23,189 bases of DNA from Clostridia bacterium (lineage in GTDB: Bacteria > Bacillota > Clostridia > Oscillospirales > CAG-272). The stretch spans positions 1-23,189 of the forward strand of contig CAAEBS010000157.1 of NCBI GenBank assembly GCA_900754175.1, given 5' to 3'. Both the position numbers and the translations under genes were made by a program. Positions 8,116 through 14,329 of the stretch are shown here, piece by piece. How positions within the stretch are numbered: position 1 is the first letter of the stretch; every line of letters starts with the position of its first letter. A model generated the notes under the pieces. That model was not told the DNA's origin. It worked only from the letters and a program-made list of their open reading frames with translations, and made no database searches.

Positions 8116-8846
8116 TTCCCTGCTACCTCCCTTGCGGCAAGGTCCAGCGAAAGCTCTATCATATCGGTCAGCGTTTTCTGGCGCTCTTCTGCGCTGGTCG
8201 CCTCTCCGGTGACCAGCGAATCCGAAACGGTGCAGATCGCAAGCGCACGCTTGCCCGCCCGTGCGGCATTCATATACAGCGCCGCCGCTTCCATTTCCAC
8301 CGCCAGCACGCCCATTTTCCGCCATGCGGGGACTGCACCGGCATTGTCGCCGTAAAAGGTGTCGGAGGAAAGCAGATTGCCCACGTGATACCGGAAATTC
8401 TTCTCTCCGGCAAGCCCGACCGCACCCGCCAGCAGGTCAAAATCGCAGATCGGCGCAAAGCTTCCCGGCAAGCCGTACTGAGCGGCATAAGCGGAATCGG
8501 TGCAGGCGCCCATACCGAATACCAGATCCCGCAGGTGCACGTCCTCCCGGATCGCCCCCGCCGAACCGATGCGAAGTATGGTCTCCACGCCGAAAAAGTG
8601 GTACAGCTCATAGCTGTATATTCCCATGGACGGCATTCCCATACCGCTTGCCATAACCGAGACACGCTCGCCCTTCCACAGCCCGGTATAACCCTGCACG
8701 CCCCGGACGTCGTTGAAAAGCGTTGCCCCCTCCAGATAATTTTTCGCAATAAACGCCGAGCGGAGCGGATCCCCCGGCATCAGGACGACCTTTGCGATCT
8801 GCGGTGGCGTGGCGTTTATGTGCGGCGTCGGATATTGTTTTTCCAT
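8112..8846 (-). CDS. deoD: Purine nucleoside phosphorylase, DeoD type
   Basis: This enzyme splits purine (deoxy)nucleosides with phosphate into a base and (deoxy)ribose 1-phosphate, the substrate of the next gene's product. The 244-residue length is typical of the hexameric DeoD class. Signatures are TPHINATPPQIAKVVLMPGD at the N-terminus (the early His contacts ribose), GDPLRS, the phosphate-binding GMGMPSMGIYSYEL, RIGSAGAI, VEMEAAALY and the catalytic VSDSLVTGE containing the base-protonating Asp. AGGAGGAG precedes the ATG. It lies 22 nt after the HD-domain gene and shares a 4-bp overlap with deoB. Confidence 0.97.
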   Translation of the reverse strand: MEKQYPTPHINATPPQIAKVVLMPGDPLRSAFIAKNYLEGATLFNDVRGVQGYTGLWKGERVSVMASGMGMPSMGIYSYELYHFFGVETILRIGSAGAIREDVHLRDLVFGMGACTDSAYAAQYGLPGSFAPICDFDLLAGAVGLAGEKNFRYHVGNLLSSDTFYGDNAGAVPAWRKMGVLAVEMEAAALYMNAARAGKRALAICTVSDSLVTGEATSAEERQKTLTDMIELSLDLAAREVAGK

Positions 8847-8868
8847 ACAGAAAATTCTCCTCCTGACT

Positions 8869-9459
8869 TCAGTTTTTCGGGGAAACGACCCCTTCCATAT
8901 AGTATGACGCTTCCATGTCGGCTACACACAGAGAAAATGCCAAAGGAAACATTTCCAGCGCTTTGCCGATCTGATTGGCGTCCTCCGATCCCGAAAATCC
9001 CATGTGATACCGGATGGCAAACGCCTCGTCCCGTGTCAGGCGCATAAAGCCGGAAATGATGTACACCGACTTTTCTCCGTGTCCGTAAGGCAGGGTGTCG
9101 TCTATGGTGTAATACGGCACGCTTTCCCACACGCCGTTTTTCTTGACGTTGCGCATTTCGGTCTTATAGAAATTGGTCTTGCACACGTCGTGCAGAAGCG
9201 CCGCTATGGCAAGGCTCTCCTCGTCAAACACAAACCCGTATTTTTCCCGGAAACGGGGGCGCTTGACAAAATCGCACAGACATTCGTACACGTTCAGGCT
9301 GTGCTCCAGAAGCCCTCCCTCATAGGCGCCGTGGAAACGGGTGCTGGCAGGTGCGGTGAAAAAGTCGGTCTTTTCGGTCAGATACTCCAGAAAGCGGTCT
9401 GCCCCCTCCCGGTGGATGCAGGCATTGTAGATCTCAATGAATTTTTCCTTGTTTGCCAT
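8869..9459 (-). CDS. HD-domain phosphohydrolase family protein
   Basis: This is a predicted metal-dependent phosphohydrolase. The 196-residue product has the HD-superfamily residues in order: His53 in GGLLEHS, His90-Asp91 in AALLHDVCK, His127 in YGHGEKS, and a late Asp181 in CVADMEAS. The layout resembles the HD half of YhaM-type 3'-5' exoribonucleases, but the nucleic-acid-binding OB domain of YhaM is absent. Its leading place in a nucleoside-salvage operon suggests a nucleotide substrate, which is inference. The ATG at 9459 was chosen because AAGGAG lies 6 nt before it. Upstream in-frame ATGs at 9474 and 9516 have no comparable site, and the one at 9474 contains the Shine-Dalgarno sequence itself. 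Confidence 0.9.
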   Translation of the reverse strand: MANKEKFIEIYNACIHREGADRFLEYLTEKTDFFTAPASTRFHGAYEGGLLEHSLNVYECLCDFVKRPRFREKYGFVFDEESLAIAALLHDVCKTNFYKTEMRNVKKNGVWESVPYYTIDDTLPYGHGEKSVYIISGFMRLTRDEAFAIRYHMGFSGSEDANQIGKALEMFPLAFSLCVADMEASYYMEGVVSPKN

Positions 9460-9480
9460 GTGATTCTCCTTCATACTGTA

Positions 9481-9508
9481 TCCGCAGGCGCCCGACAGGT
9501 CCTGCGGA
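9481..9508 (-). promoter_or_regulatory. Hairpin in the leader of the HD-deoD-deoB operon
   Basis: A perfect 8-bp inverted repeat (TCCGCAGG and CCTGCGGA) with a 12-nt loop sits between the promoter and the ribosome binding site of the first gene. There is no T-tract, so it is not a terminator. It could stabilise the mRNA or bind a factor. Confidence 0.55.
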
Positions 9509-9524
9509 CGGCGCACGGTGATTC

Positions 9525-9541
9525 ATGGTTCATTGTACCAT
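9525..9541. promoter_or_regulatory. Candidate operator palindrome over the -10 box
   Basis: The 17-nt sequence ATGGTTCATTGTACCAT is an 8-1-8 palindrome with 7 of 8 pairs matching. It covers the -10 hexamer and the expected transcription start of the nucleoside operon, where a repressor would block initiation. No regulator gene is present in this window. Confidence 0.45.
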
Positions 9542-9560
9542 ATTTTTCTGCACAAATCAA
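9532..9560 (-). promoter_or_regulatory. Sigma-A promoter of the HD-deoD-deoB-cdd-pcrA operon
   Basis: On the minus strand TTGATT (9560-9555) and TACAAT (9537-9532) are separated by 17 nt. The predicted leader is about 65 nt and contains the 9481-9508 hairpin. I see no other promoter in the five small or overlapping gaps downstream, so six genes probably share it. Confidence 0.85.
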
Positions 9561-9591
9561 GAGGTGACGCACGGTATTTTCAAAAATTTAA

Positions 9592-9630
9592 CGGAAATCC
9601 GGGAGAAGCGGAAAACGCCTCTGATTTCCG
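9592..9630. repeat. Nested inverted repeat between divergent promoters
   Basis: Outer arms CGGAAATC and GATTTCCG pair perfectly over 8 bp, and an inner imperfect stem (AGAAGCG with CGCCTCT) closes a GAAAA loop. It lies between the HD-operon promoter and the fruK promoter and adjoins a stretch resembling the repeat at 10799-10835. Confidence 0.55.
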
Positions 9631-9652
9631 TGCACGCCTTTGAAAAAGACGG

Positions 9653-9681
9653 TTGAAAAACTTTTCAAAGTGTGGTATAAT
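9653..9681 (+). promoter_or_regulatory. Sigma-A promoter of the fruK-type gene
   Basis: TTGAAA (9653-9658) and a perfect TATAAT (9676-9681) are separated by 17 nt. The -35 box is the left arm of a palindrome, TTGAAAAACTTTTCAA (9653-9668), with 7 perfect pairs, which is a candidate operator. Confidence 0.9.
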
Positions 9682-9731
9682 GTTCCTGTTACCAAATCAC
9701 AAACAAATTCAAAGATACAGGAGCCATTCGT

Positions 9732-10625
9732 ATGATCTATACCGTAACTTTCAATCCCGCCGTGGACTACGTCGTGCATCTGAACGCCTTCACCCCCGGC
9801 GAAACCAACCGCTCGGTCAGCGAGGAGGTCTATTTCGGCGGAAAAGGCATCAACGTTTCCATTATTCTTGCCCAGCTCGGAATGGAGAGCACCGCCCTCG
9901 GCTTTGTAGCCGGCTTTACCGGAGAAGCGCTGGAAAAAGCGCTGGTAGCGGGCGGGACCAGAACCGACTTTATCCGTCTGCCGGAGGGCATGACCCGCAT
10001 CAACGTCAAGATGAAGGGCGACTGCGAGACCGAGATCAACGCCTCCGGTCCCCGCATCGACGCCGCATCGCTGGAAAAGCTTTTTGCAAAGCTGGAGGTC
10101 CTGCAAGCAGGCGACACGCTGGTGCTGGCTGGAAGCGTACCGGGCAGTCTGCCTGCCGACATTTACGAGCAGATCCTGAAAAAGCTTTCGGGCAGGGGCA
10201 TCCGTTTCGTGGTGGACGCCACCGGCAAGCTGTTGCTCAACGTGCTGAAATACCGCCCGTTCCTCATCAAGCCCAACCGTGCGGAGCTGGAGGAGATCTG
10301 CGGCAGGAAGCTTGACACGCAGGAAAAGCTGGTAGAGGGAGCGTCCGAACTGAAAGCAATGGGAGCGCAGAACATTCTGATCTCGCTGGGTAAGGACGGC
10401 GCCCTGCTTCTGGACGAGCACGGAAAGGTACACACCCACGAGGTACTCGGCGGAAAGCCGGTGAACACGGTAGGTGCCGGAGATTCCATGGTAGCGGGCT
10501 TCATTGCCGGATGCGAAAAAGGCTACGAGCACGCCCTGCTGATGGGCGTTGCCGCAGGCGGCGCCACGGCGTGCGCAAAGGGGCTTGCCACAAGAGAGGA
10601 AATTTTTGCTCTCCTGCCGCAATAA
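9732..10625 (+). CDS. fruK: 1-phosphofructokinase family sugar-phosphate kinase
   Basis: This is a PfkB/ribokinase-fold kinase that most likely converts fructose 1-phosphate to fructose 1,6-bisphosphate with ATP. The 297-residue length is normal. Signatures are the N-terminal YTVTFNPAVDYV, substrate-binding FGGKGINVS (35-43), LAGSVPGSLP (132-141), IKPNRAEL (179-186), and the anion-hole/catalytic motif NTVGAGDSMVAGF (245-257) with catalytic base Asp251. The starting ATG follows CAGGAG. No fructose PTS gene (fruA) or fruR regulator accompanies it; it stands alone with its own promoter. Tagatose-6-phosphate kinase (LacC) is a close relative that sequence alone does not exclude. Confidence 0.88.
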   Translation: MIYTVTFNPAVDYVVHLNAFTPGETNRSVSEEVYFGGKGINVSIILAQLGMESTALGFVAGFTGEALEKALVAGGTRTDFIRLPEGMTRINVKMKGDCETEINASGPRIDAASLEKLFAKLEVLQAGDTLVLAGSVPGSLPADIYEQILKKLSGRGIRFVVDATGKLLLNVLKYRPFLIKPNRAELEEICGRKLDTQEKLVEGASELKAMGAQNILISLGKDGALLLDEHGKVHTHEVLGGKPVNTVGAGDSMVAGFIAGCEKGYEHALLMGVAAGGATACAKGLATREEIFALLPQ

Positions 10626-10671
10626 AAATATAAAACTGTCGGGTCAAAGGAAAATCTTAACCCGACAGTTT
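10619..10671 (-). terminator. Hairpin H1 with minus-strand T-rich tail
   Basis: A perfect 12-bp stem (arms 10660-10671 and 10633-10644, 15-nt loop) is followed on the minus strand by a T-rich run ending near the fruK stop codon. It would stop transcription coming from nfnB. On the plus strand the tail is not T-rich. Confidence 0.6.
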
Positions 10672-10688
10672 GATCAAAAGCCGCTTAC

Positions 10689-10835
10689 GCTTTTTCTTTG
10701 ACCATGCAGGCGCAAAGAAAAAGCTTTGCAAAAAGAAACGCCGGTTGGGAGATTTCGCCGCCTGCGGGCGGCGACCAGCGGTCCACGCCGCTGGACCCGT
10801 GCCGCCTTTTGAAAAAGGCGGGCGAAAACTTTCAG
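10689..10835. repeat. Array of perfect hairpins, probable intergenic repeat element
   Basis: No gene is credible in 10626-10903. The stretch holds consecutive perfect inverted repeats: H2, 12 bp (10689-10700 with 10713-10724, 12-nt loop); H3, 7 bp (10756-10762 with 10767-10773, loop TGCG); H4, 7 bp (10775-10781 with 10788-10794, 6-nt loop); and H5, 9 bp (10802-10810 with 10813-10821, 2-nt loop). H1 and H6 flank them. The part after H5 (to about 10835) resembles a stretch upstream of fruK. The layout suggests a dispersed palindromic element rather than a protein gene; the small frames crossing it have no ribosome binding site. Confidence 0.7.
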
Positions 10836-10860
10836 GCGATTGGCAAATACCGAAAACATA

Positions 10861-10893
10861 CCGGGTCAGGTTTTCACCTGACCCGGCTTTTTC
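10861..10893 (+). terminator. Hairpin H6, terminator for plus-strand transcription
   Basis: A perfect 10-bp GC-rich stem (CCGGGTCAGG with CCTGACCCGG, 6-nt loop) is followed by CTTTTTC on the plus strand. It would end the fruK transcript about 265 nt after the stop codon. On the minus strand the tail TATGTTTTC is weaker, so some bidirectional action is possible. Confidence 0.75.
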
Positions 10894-10903
10894 TGCGGAT
10901 GTA

Positions 10904-12322
10904 TTATTTCTTTTCGCTCAGATATTTGTCGATTGCGGCGGCGGCTGTCTTTCCGGCACCCATTGCCGAAATAACGGTAGCCGCACCGGTGACCGCATCG
11001 CCTCCGGCGAATACGCCCTCACGGGTGGTCGCACCGGTCGCCTCCTCCACGATGATACCACCGTGGCGGTTGACCTCCAGTCCCTCGGTCGTCATCTTGA
11101 TCAGCGGGTTCGGAGAGGTACCGATAGAAATGACTACGGTATCGACGTCCAGAACGAATTCACTGCCCTCAACCGGAACCGGACGGCGACGTCCTCTTTC
11201 ATCCGGCTCGCCAAGCTCCATCCGGATGCACTTCATTCCGGTCACAAAACCGTTCTTCGGATCTCTCCGATCGTCCGGATTGTGATAGCCGAGAATCTCC
11301 ACGGGGTTGTTCAGAAGGCGGAATTCAATTCCCTCCTCCATGGCGTGCTCCACTTCCTCACGGCGTGCGGGCAGCTCCTCCATGGAACGGCGGTACACGA
11401 TGTAAACCTTTTCCGCACCCAGACGGAGTGCGGTTCTTGCGGCGTCCATCGCCACGTTTCCGCCGCCTACCACGGCAACCCGTCCGCCCTTCATGATCGG
11501 GGTCACCGGGTCGTCAAGATATGCCTTCATCAGGTTGGAACGGGTCAGAAATTCGTTGGCGGAATATACGCCCTTGTATGCCTCACCCGGGATTCCCATA
11601 AAGTTGGGAAGTCCTGCGCCGGAACCGATAAAGACCGCTTCATAGCCCTTTTCAAACAGCTCCTCGATCGTCAGCGTCTTACCGATAACCATATTGGTTT
11701 CCAGATCCACGCCCATGGCGACCAGGTTCTTCACTTCCTTTGCCACAATGGTTTTGGGAAGCCGGAATTCGGGAATTCCGTACACCAGAACGCCGCCGGC
11801 GGCATGAAGCGCTTCAAAAATCGTGACCTTGTAGCCAAGCTTGGCAAGGTCGCCCGCACAGGTCAGTCCGGACGGACCGGAACCAATTACGGCAACCTTG
11901 TGTCCGTTAGACGGCTTGACCGCCGGGATCTCGTCCGAGTGGGCGTTGTGCCAGTCGGCAACAAAGCGCTCCAGACGACCGATTCCGACCGGCTCGCCCT
12001 TGATCCCCCGCACGCACTTGCTCTCGCACTGGGTCTCCTGCGGGCACACACGTCCGCACACGGCGGGCAGGCTGGAGGTCTGGCTGATAATGCGGTACGC
12101 CTCCTCAAAGTCGCCCTCTTTTACCTTTTCGATAAATTCGGGAATATGAATATTTACGGGACATCCGGCAACGCAGGGCATATTCTTGCAGTGCAGACAG
12201 CGCAGAGCCTCGTCCACTGCGGTCTCCTCGCTGTAACCGGTTGCCACCTCCTGAAAGTTATGGGCACGGACCTCCGGCGCCTGAGTCGGCATCGGATTTT
12301 TCTTCAAACTCATGTTCGGCAT
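10904..12322 (-). CDS. nfnB: NADPH-binding subunit of NADH-dependent ferredoxin:NADP+ oxidoreductase (NfnB; GltD/GltA-like)
   Basis: The 472-residue iron-sulfur flavoprotein resembles the glutamate synthase small subunit. Paired with the upstream gene, it is best read as the large subunit of the electron-bifurcating NfnAB complex, which couples NADH and reduced ferredoxin to NADP+ reduction. Two [4Fe-4S] cysteine sets are visible: Cys42/45/50/54 (CLHCKNMPCVAGC) and Cys89/93/99/103. An FAD-binding VIGSGPSGL lies at 145-153, a second dinucleotide fold VVGGGNVAMDAAR follows, and the C-terminus carries FAGGDAVTGAATVISAMGAG. The ATG lies 1 nt after the nfnA stop, with a purine-rich GGGGG site inside nfnA; an ATG three codons on is an alternative. 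It is often annotated gltA, but no glutamate synthase large subunit is nearby. Confidence 0.9.
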   Translation of the reverse strand: MPNMSLKKNPMPTQAPEVRAHNFQEVATGYSEETAVDEALRCLHCKNMPCVAGCPVNIHIPEFIEKVKEGDFEEAYRIISQTSSLPAVCGRVCPQETQCESKCVRGIKGEPVGIGRLERFVADWHNAHSDEIPAVKPSNGHKVAVIGSGPSGLTCAGDLAKLGYKVTIFEALHAAGGVLVYGIPEFRLPKTIVAKEVKNLVAMGVDLETNMVIGKTLTIEELFEKGYEAVFIGSGAGLPNFMGIPGEAYKGVYSANEFLTRSNLMKAYLDDPVTPIMKGGRVAVVGGGNVAMDAARTALRLGAEKVYIVYRRSMEELPARREEVEHAMEEGIEFRLLNNPVEILGYHNPDDRRDPKNGFVTGMKCIRMELGEPDERGRRRPVPVEGSEFVLDVDTVVISIGTSPNPLIKMTTEGLEVNRHGGIIVEEATGATTREGVFAGGDAVTGAATVISAMGAGKTAAAAIDKYLSEKK

Positions 12323-12323
12323 C

Positions 12324-13178
12324 TCAGTTTTCCCCCTTTTTGAACAGATTGCAGGTTTCCTCATATGCGTGGCGTTCAAAATCACGGTACATCATGCCTC
12401 TCGACATCGCCTCGTCAAAGTCCACTTCATAGCCGTTGAAGTCGGGACCGTCCACGCAGGCAAATTCGGTGATCGCCTTGCCGTCACGGTGAAGCGTCAA
12501 CCGACATCCGCCGCACATTCCCGTACCGTCGATCATGATCGGGTTCATGGAAACGGTGCACGGAATTCCGTAAGGTCTTACCGCTTCCACCACAAATTTC
12601 ATCATGATCAGCGGACCGATGGTGATTACTTCGTCAAAGCGCTCTCCCGCCTCAAACATCTGGTTCAGCGGAGCGCATACGTTTCCTTTTTCTCCGTAGG
12701 AGCCGTCGTCGGTCATCACGTACAGCGACTGCGAAACGGCACGGAATTCATCCTCCAGAATCAGAAGATCCTTGGTACGGAATCCGATCACCGAGGTGAC
12801 CTGACATCCCATTTCGTGCAGCTTCCGGGCAATCGGAAGCGCAATGGCACAGCCGACGCCGCCGCCGACAATGCACACTTTTTTCAGCCCGTCCAGTTCG
12901 GTCTTCTTGCCGAGCGGTCCTACAAAGTCCGCCAGATAGTCGCCCTCCTCCTTATGATTGAGGAGTTCCGTGGTTGCACCCACGATCTGGAAGATAATGG
13001 TGACCGTTCCCCGCTCTCTGTCATATCCTGCAACCGTCAGGGGAATCCGTTCACCCCGGTCGTCAACTCTCAGAATGATAAACTGTCCCGGCTCTGCTTT
13101 TGCCGCAACAAAAGGAGCTTCGATCTCCATCAGCGTAACCGTGGGATTCAGAGGTTTCTTTTTCAGAATTTTATACAT
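12324..13178 (-). CDS. nfnA: NAD-binding [2Fe-2S] flavoprotein subunit (NfnA)
   Basis: The 284-residue ferredoxin-NADP+ reductase-like protein carries FAD and a [2Fe-2S] cluster. Motifs are an FAD-binding RIPLTVAG (44-51), dinucleotide-binding IVGGGVGCAIALP (103-115), and the cluster region MIDGTGMCGGC with Cys222, Cys225, Cys241 and Asp217. That arrangement agrees with the Asp plus three Cys ligation known in the NfnAB family. The ATG at 13178 follows AGGAAAGGA; the open frame upstream to 13292 has no ribosome binding site and overlaps the promoter. It is the first gene of the nfnA-nfnB operon. Related proteins are annotated as sulfide dehydrogenase subunit SudB; the fused pair with GltA-like NfnB favours the transhydrogenase role. 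Confidence 0.92.
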   Translation of the reverse strand: MYKILKKKPLNPTVTLMEIEAPFVAAKAEPGQFIILRVDDRGERIPLTVAGYDRERGTVTIIFQIVGATTELLNHKEEGDYLADFVGPLGKKTELDGLKKVCIVGGGVGCAIALPIARKLHEMGCQVTSVIGFRTKDLLILEDEFRAVSQSLYVMTDDGSYGEKGNVCAPLNQMFEAGERFDEVITIGPLIMMKFVVEAVRPYGIPCTVSMNPIMIDGTGMCGGCRLTLHRDGKAITEFACVDGPDFNGYEVDFDEAMSRGMMYRDFERHAYEETCNLFKKGEN

Positions 13179-13238
13179 ACAGTTCCTTTCCTGCCGCCGC
13201 ACAATGGCAAATTTATTTTTTAGCAAAATTTCACAAAA

Positions 13239-13265
13239 ATCAGTCAATGACCTTTCACGACTGAT
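13239..13265. promoter_or_regulatory. Inverted repeat overlapping the nfnAB -10 box
   Basis: Perfect 7-bp arms ATCAGTC and GACTGAT with a 13-nt spacer begin within the -10 hexamer and extend into the leader. It could be an operator or an mRNA 5' hairpin. No regulator is assigned. Confidence 0.4.
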
Positions 13266-13292
13266 TATAACATATTTCCCGCAAAAATTCAA
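13264..13292 (-). promoter_or_regulatory. Sigma-A promoter of nfnA-nfnB
   Basis: On the minus strand TTGAAT (13292-13287) and a perfect TATAAT (13269-13264) are separated by 17 nt. The predicted leader is about 80 nt, AT-rich, and includes the 13239-13265 inverted repeat. Confidence 0.88.
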
Positions 13293-13315
13293 TAGTAATT
13301 TTCAGGATTTTTTCC

Positions 13316-13352
13316 AAAAAAGACGGTTGAAAGTCCATGACTCTCAACCGTC
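13316..13352 (-). terminator. Intrinsic terminator of rpsB-tsf
   Basis: A 14-bp stem with one G-U pair (arms 13339-13352 and 13322-13335), a 3-nt loop and a TTTTTT tail on the minus strand starts 11 nt after the tsf stop. It lies just upstream of the nfnAB promoter. Confidence 0.93.
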
Positions 13353-13363
13353 CGTTTACGGAA

Positions 13364-14293
13364 TTACTTATTGGTGAGCTTTGCGATCTCGTCGGCAAAG
13401 TTCTCTTCTCTCTTCTGGATTCCTTCGCCCTTTTCAAAGCGGTAGAAGCCGGTCACGGTGATATTACCGCCAAGCTCCTTTGCGGTGTTCTCCACGTACT
13501 TGCCGACCTTGATATCGTCGTCCTTGACGTAGGACATATCCAGCAGGCAGTTGTTGTCGTAGAACTTGCTGATTCTTCCGGTCACCATCTTTTCAATGAT
13601 CTGGGCAGGCTTCTTTGCGTTGGCGGGATCGTTTGCGATCTGTGCCATCAGAATTGCCTTTTCCTCTTCGATCACCGAAGCGGGAACCGACTCACGGTTC
13701 AGGTAGGGGGTAGGATATGCGCCGACCTGAAGTGCGATGTTCTTTGCGAAAGCGGCGAACTCGTCCTTTGCGGCAACGGCGGGATCTGCGTCAAAGGTAA
13801 CGATAACGCCGATCGAACCAACACCGTGAATATACGTGCTGGTGAGTCCCTCCACCACGACGAAGCGACGGATGCTCAGCTTTTCACCGATCACGAAGAT
13901 CATTTCCTTGAGCTTTGCCTCAACGGTCATGGAACCGTCGATGTAGGTGGAAGCCATGAGAGCGTCCACGTCAGCAGGCTTGTTGGCAATGATCGTCTTG
14001 AGCAGGTTCTTTACAAACTCCTGGAAGGAAGCGTTCTTTGCCACGAAGTCGGTCTCAGAGTTGACCTCGATCATAGCGGTGGTGTCGCCCTCTTTCAGAA
14101 TATCCACAATACCGTCAGCGGCAATTCTGGTAGCGGTCTTGGCCTCTGCCTTCAGCTCGCCTCTCTTACGGAGAATCTTGATCGCTTCTTCAGCGTCGCC
14201 GTTTGCTTCCACCAGTGCTTTCTTGCACTCCATCATACCGATACCGGTCTTGGCACGCAGTGCGGCAACGTCTTTTGCAGTAATATTTGCCAT
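13364..14293 (-). CDS. tsf: Translation elongation factor Ts
   Basis: EF-Ts is the guanine-nucleotide exchange factor that regenerates EF-Tu-GTP. The 309-residue protein starts MANITAKDVAALRAKTGIGM, a UBA-like N-terminal domain, with the family segment MMECKKALVEANGD next. The core motif TDFVAKN at 81-87 contacts EF-Tu. The C-terminal dimerisation region includes YRFEKGEGI. Length and order are normal for Firmicutes. It follows rpsB after 36 nt behind an AAGGAAG site, in the universal rpsB-tsf order, and is closed by a strong terminator. Confidence 0.98.
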   Translation of the reverse strand: MANITAKDVAALRAKTGIGMMECKKALVEANGDAEEAIKILRKRGELKAEAKTATRIAADGIVDILKEGDTTAMIEVNSETDFVAKNASFQEFVKNLLKTIIANKPADVDALMASTYIDGSMTVEAKLKEMIFVIGEKLSIRRFVVVEGLTSTYIHGVGSIGVIVTFDADPAVAAKDEFAAFAKNIALQVGAYPTPYLNRESVPASVIEEEKAILMAQIANDPANAKKPAQIIEKMVTGRISKFYDNNCLLDMSYVKDDDIKVGKYVENTAKELGGNITVTGFYRFEKGEGIQKREENFADEIAKLTNK

Positions 14294-14329
14294 TTTTCTA
14301 TCTTCCTTTCTAAAAGCTCGGAGCGCCGA

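Noticed and set aside
7096..8355. 419-codon plus-strand open frame opposite deoB
   Set aside because: Antisense to a complete phosphopentomutase, with no start signal.
10674..10859. Small open frames crossing the hairpin block as real peptides
   Set aside because: No ribosome binding site, and the composition is dictated by the inverted repeats.
10670..12343. 557-codon plus-strand open frame opposite nfnB
   Set aside because: It runs through the hairpin block and then antisense to nfnB; its peptide is low in recognisable motifs and rich in His, Arg and Gly as expected of a shadow.
13226..13240. Rex-type redox operator downstream of the nfnAB promoter
   Set aside because: Only one half-site-like TTGTGAAA is present; the matching half is missing.
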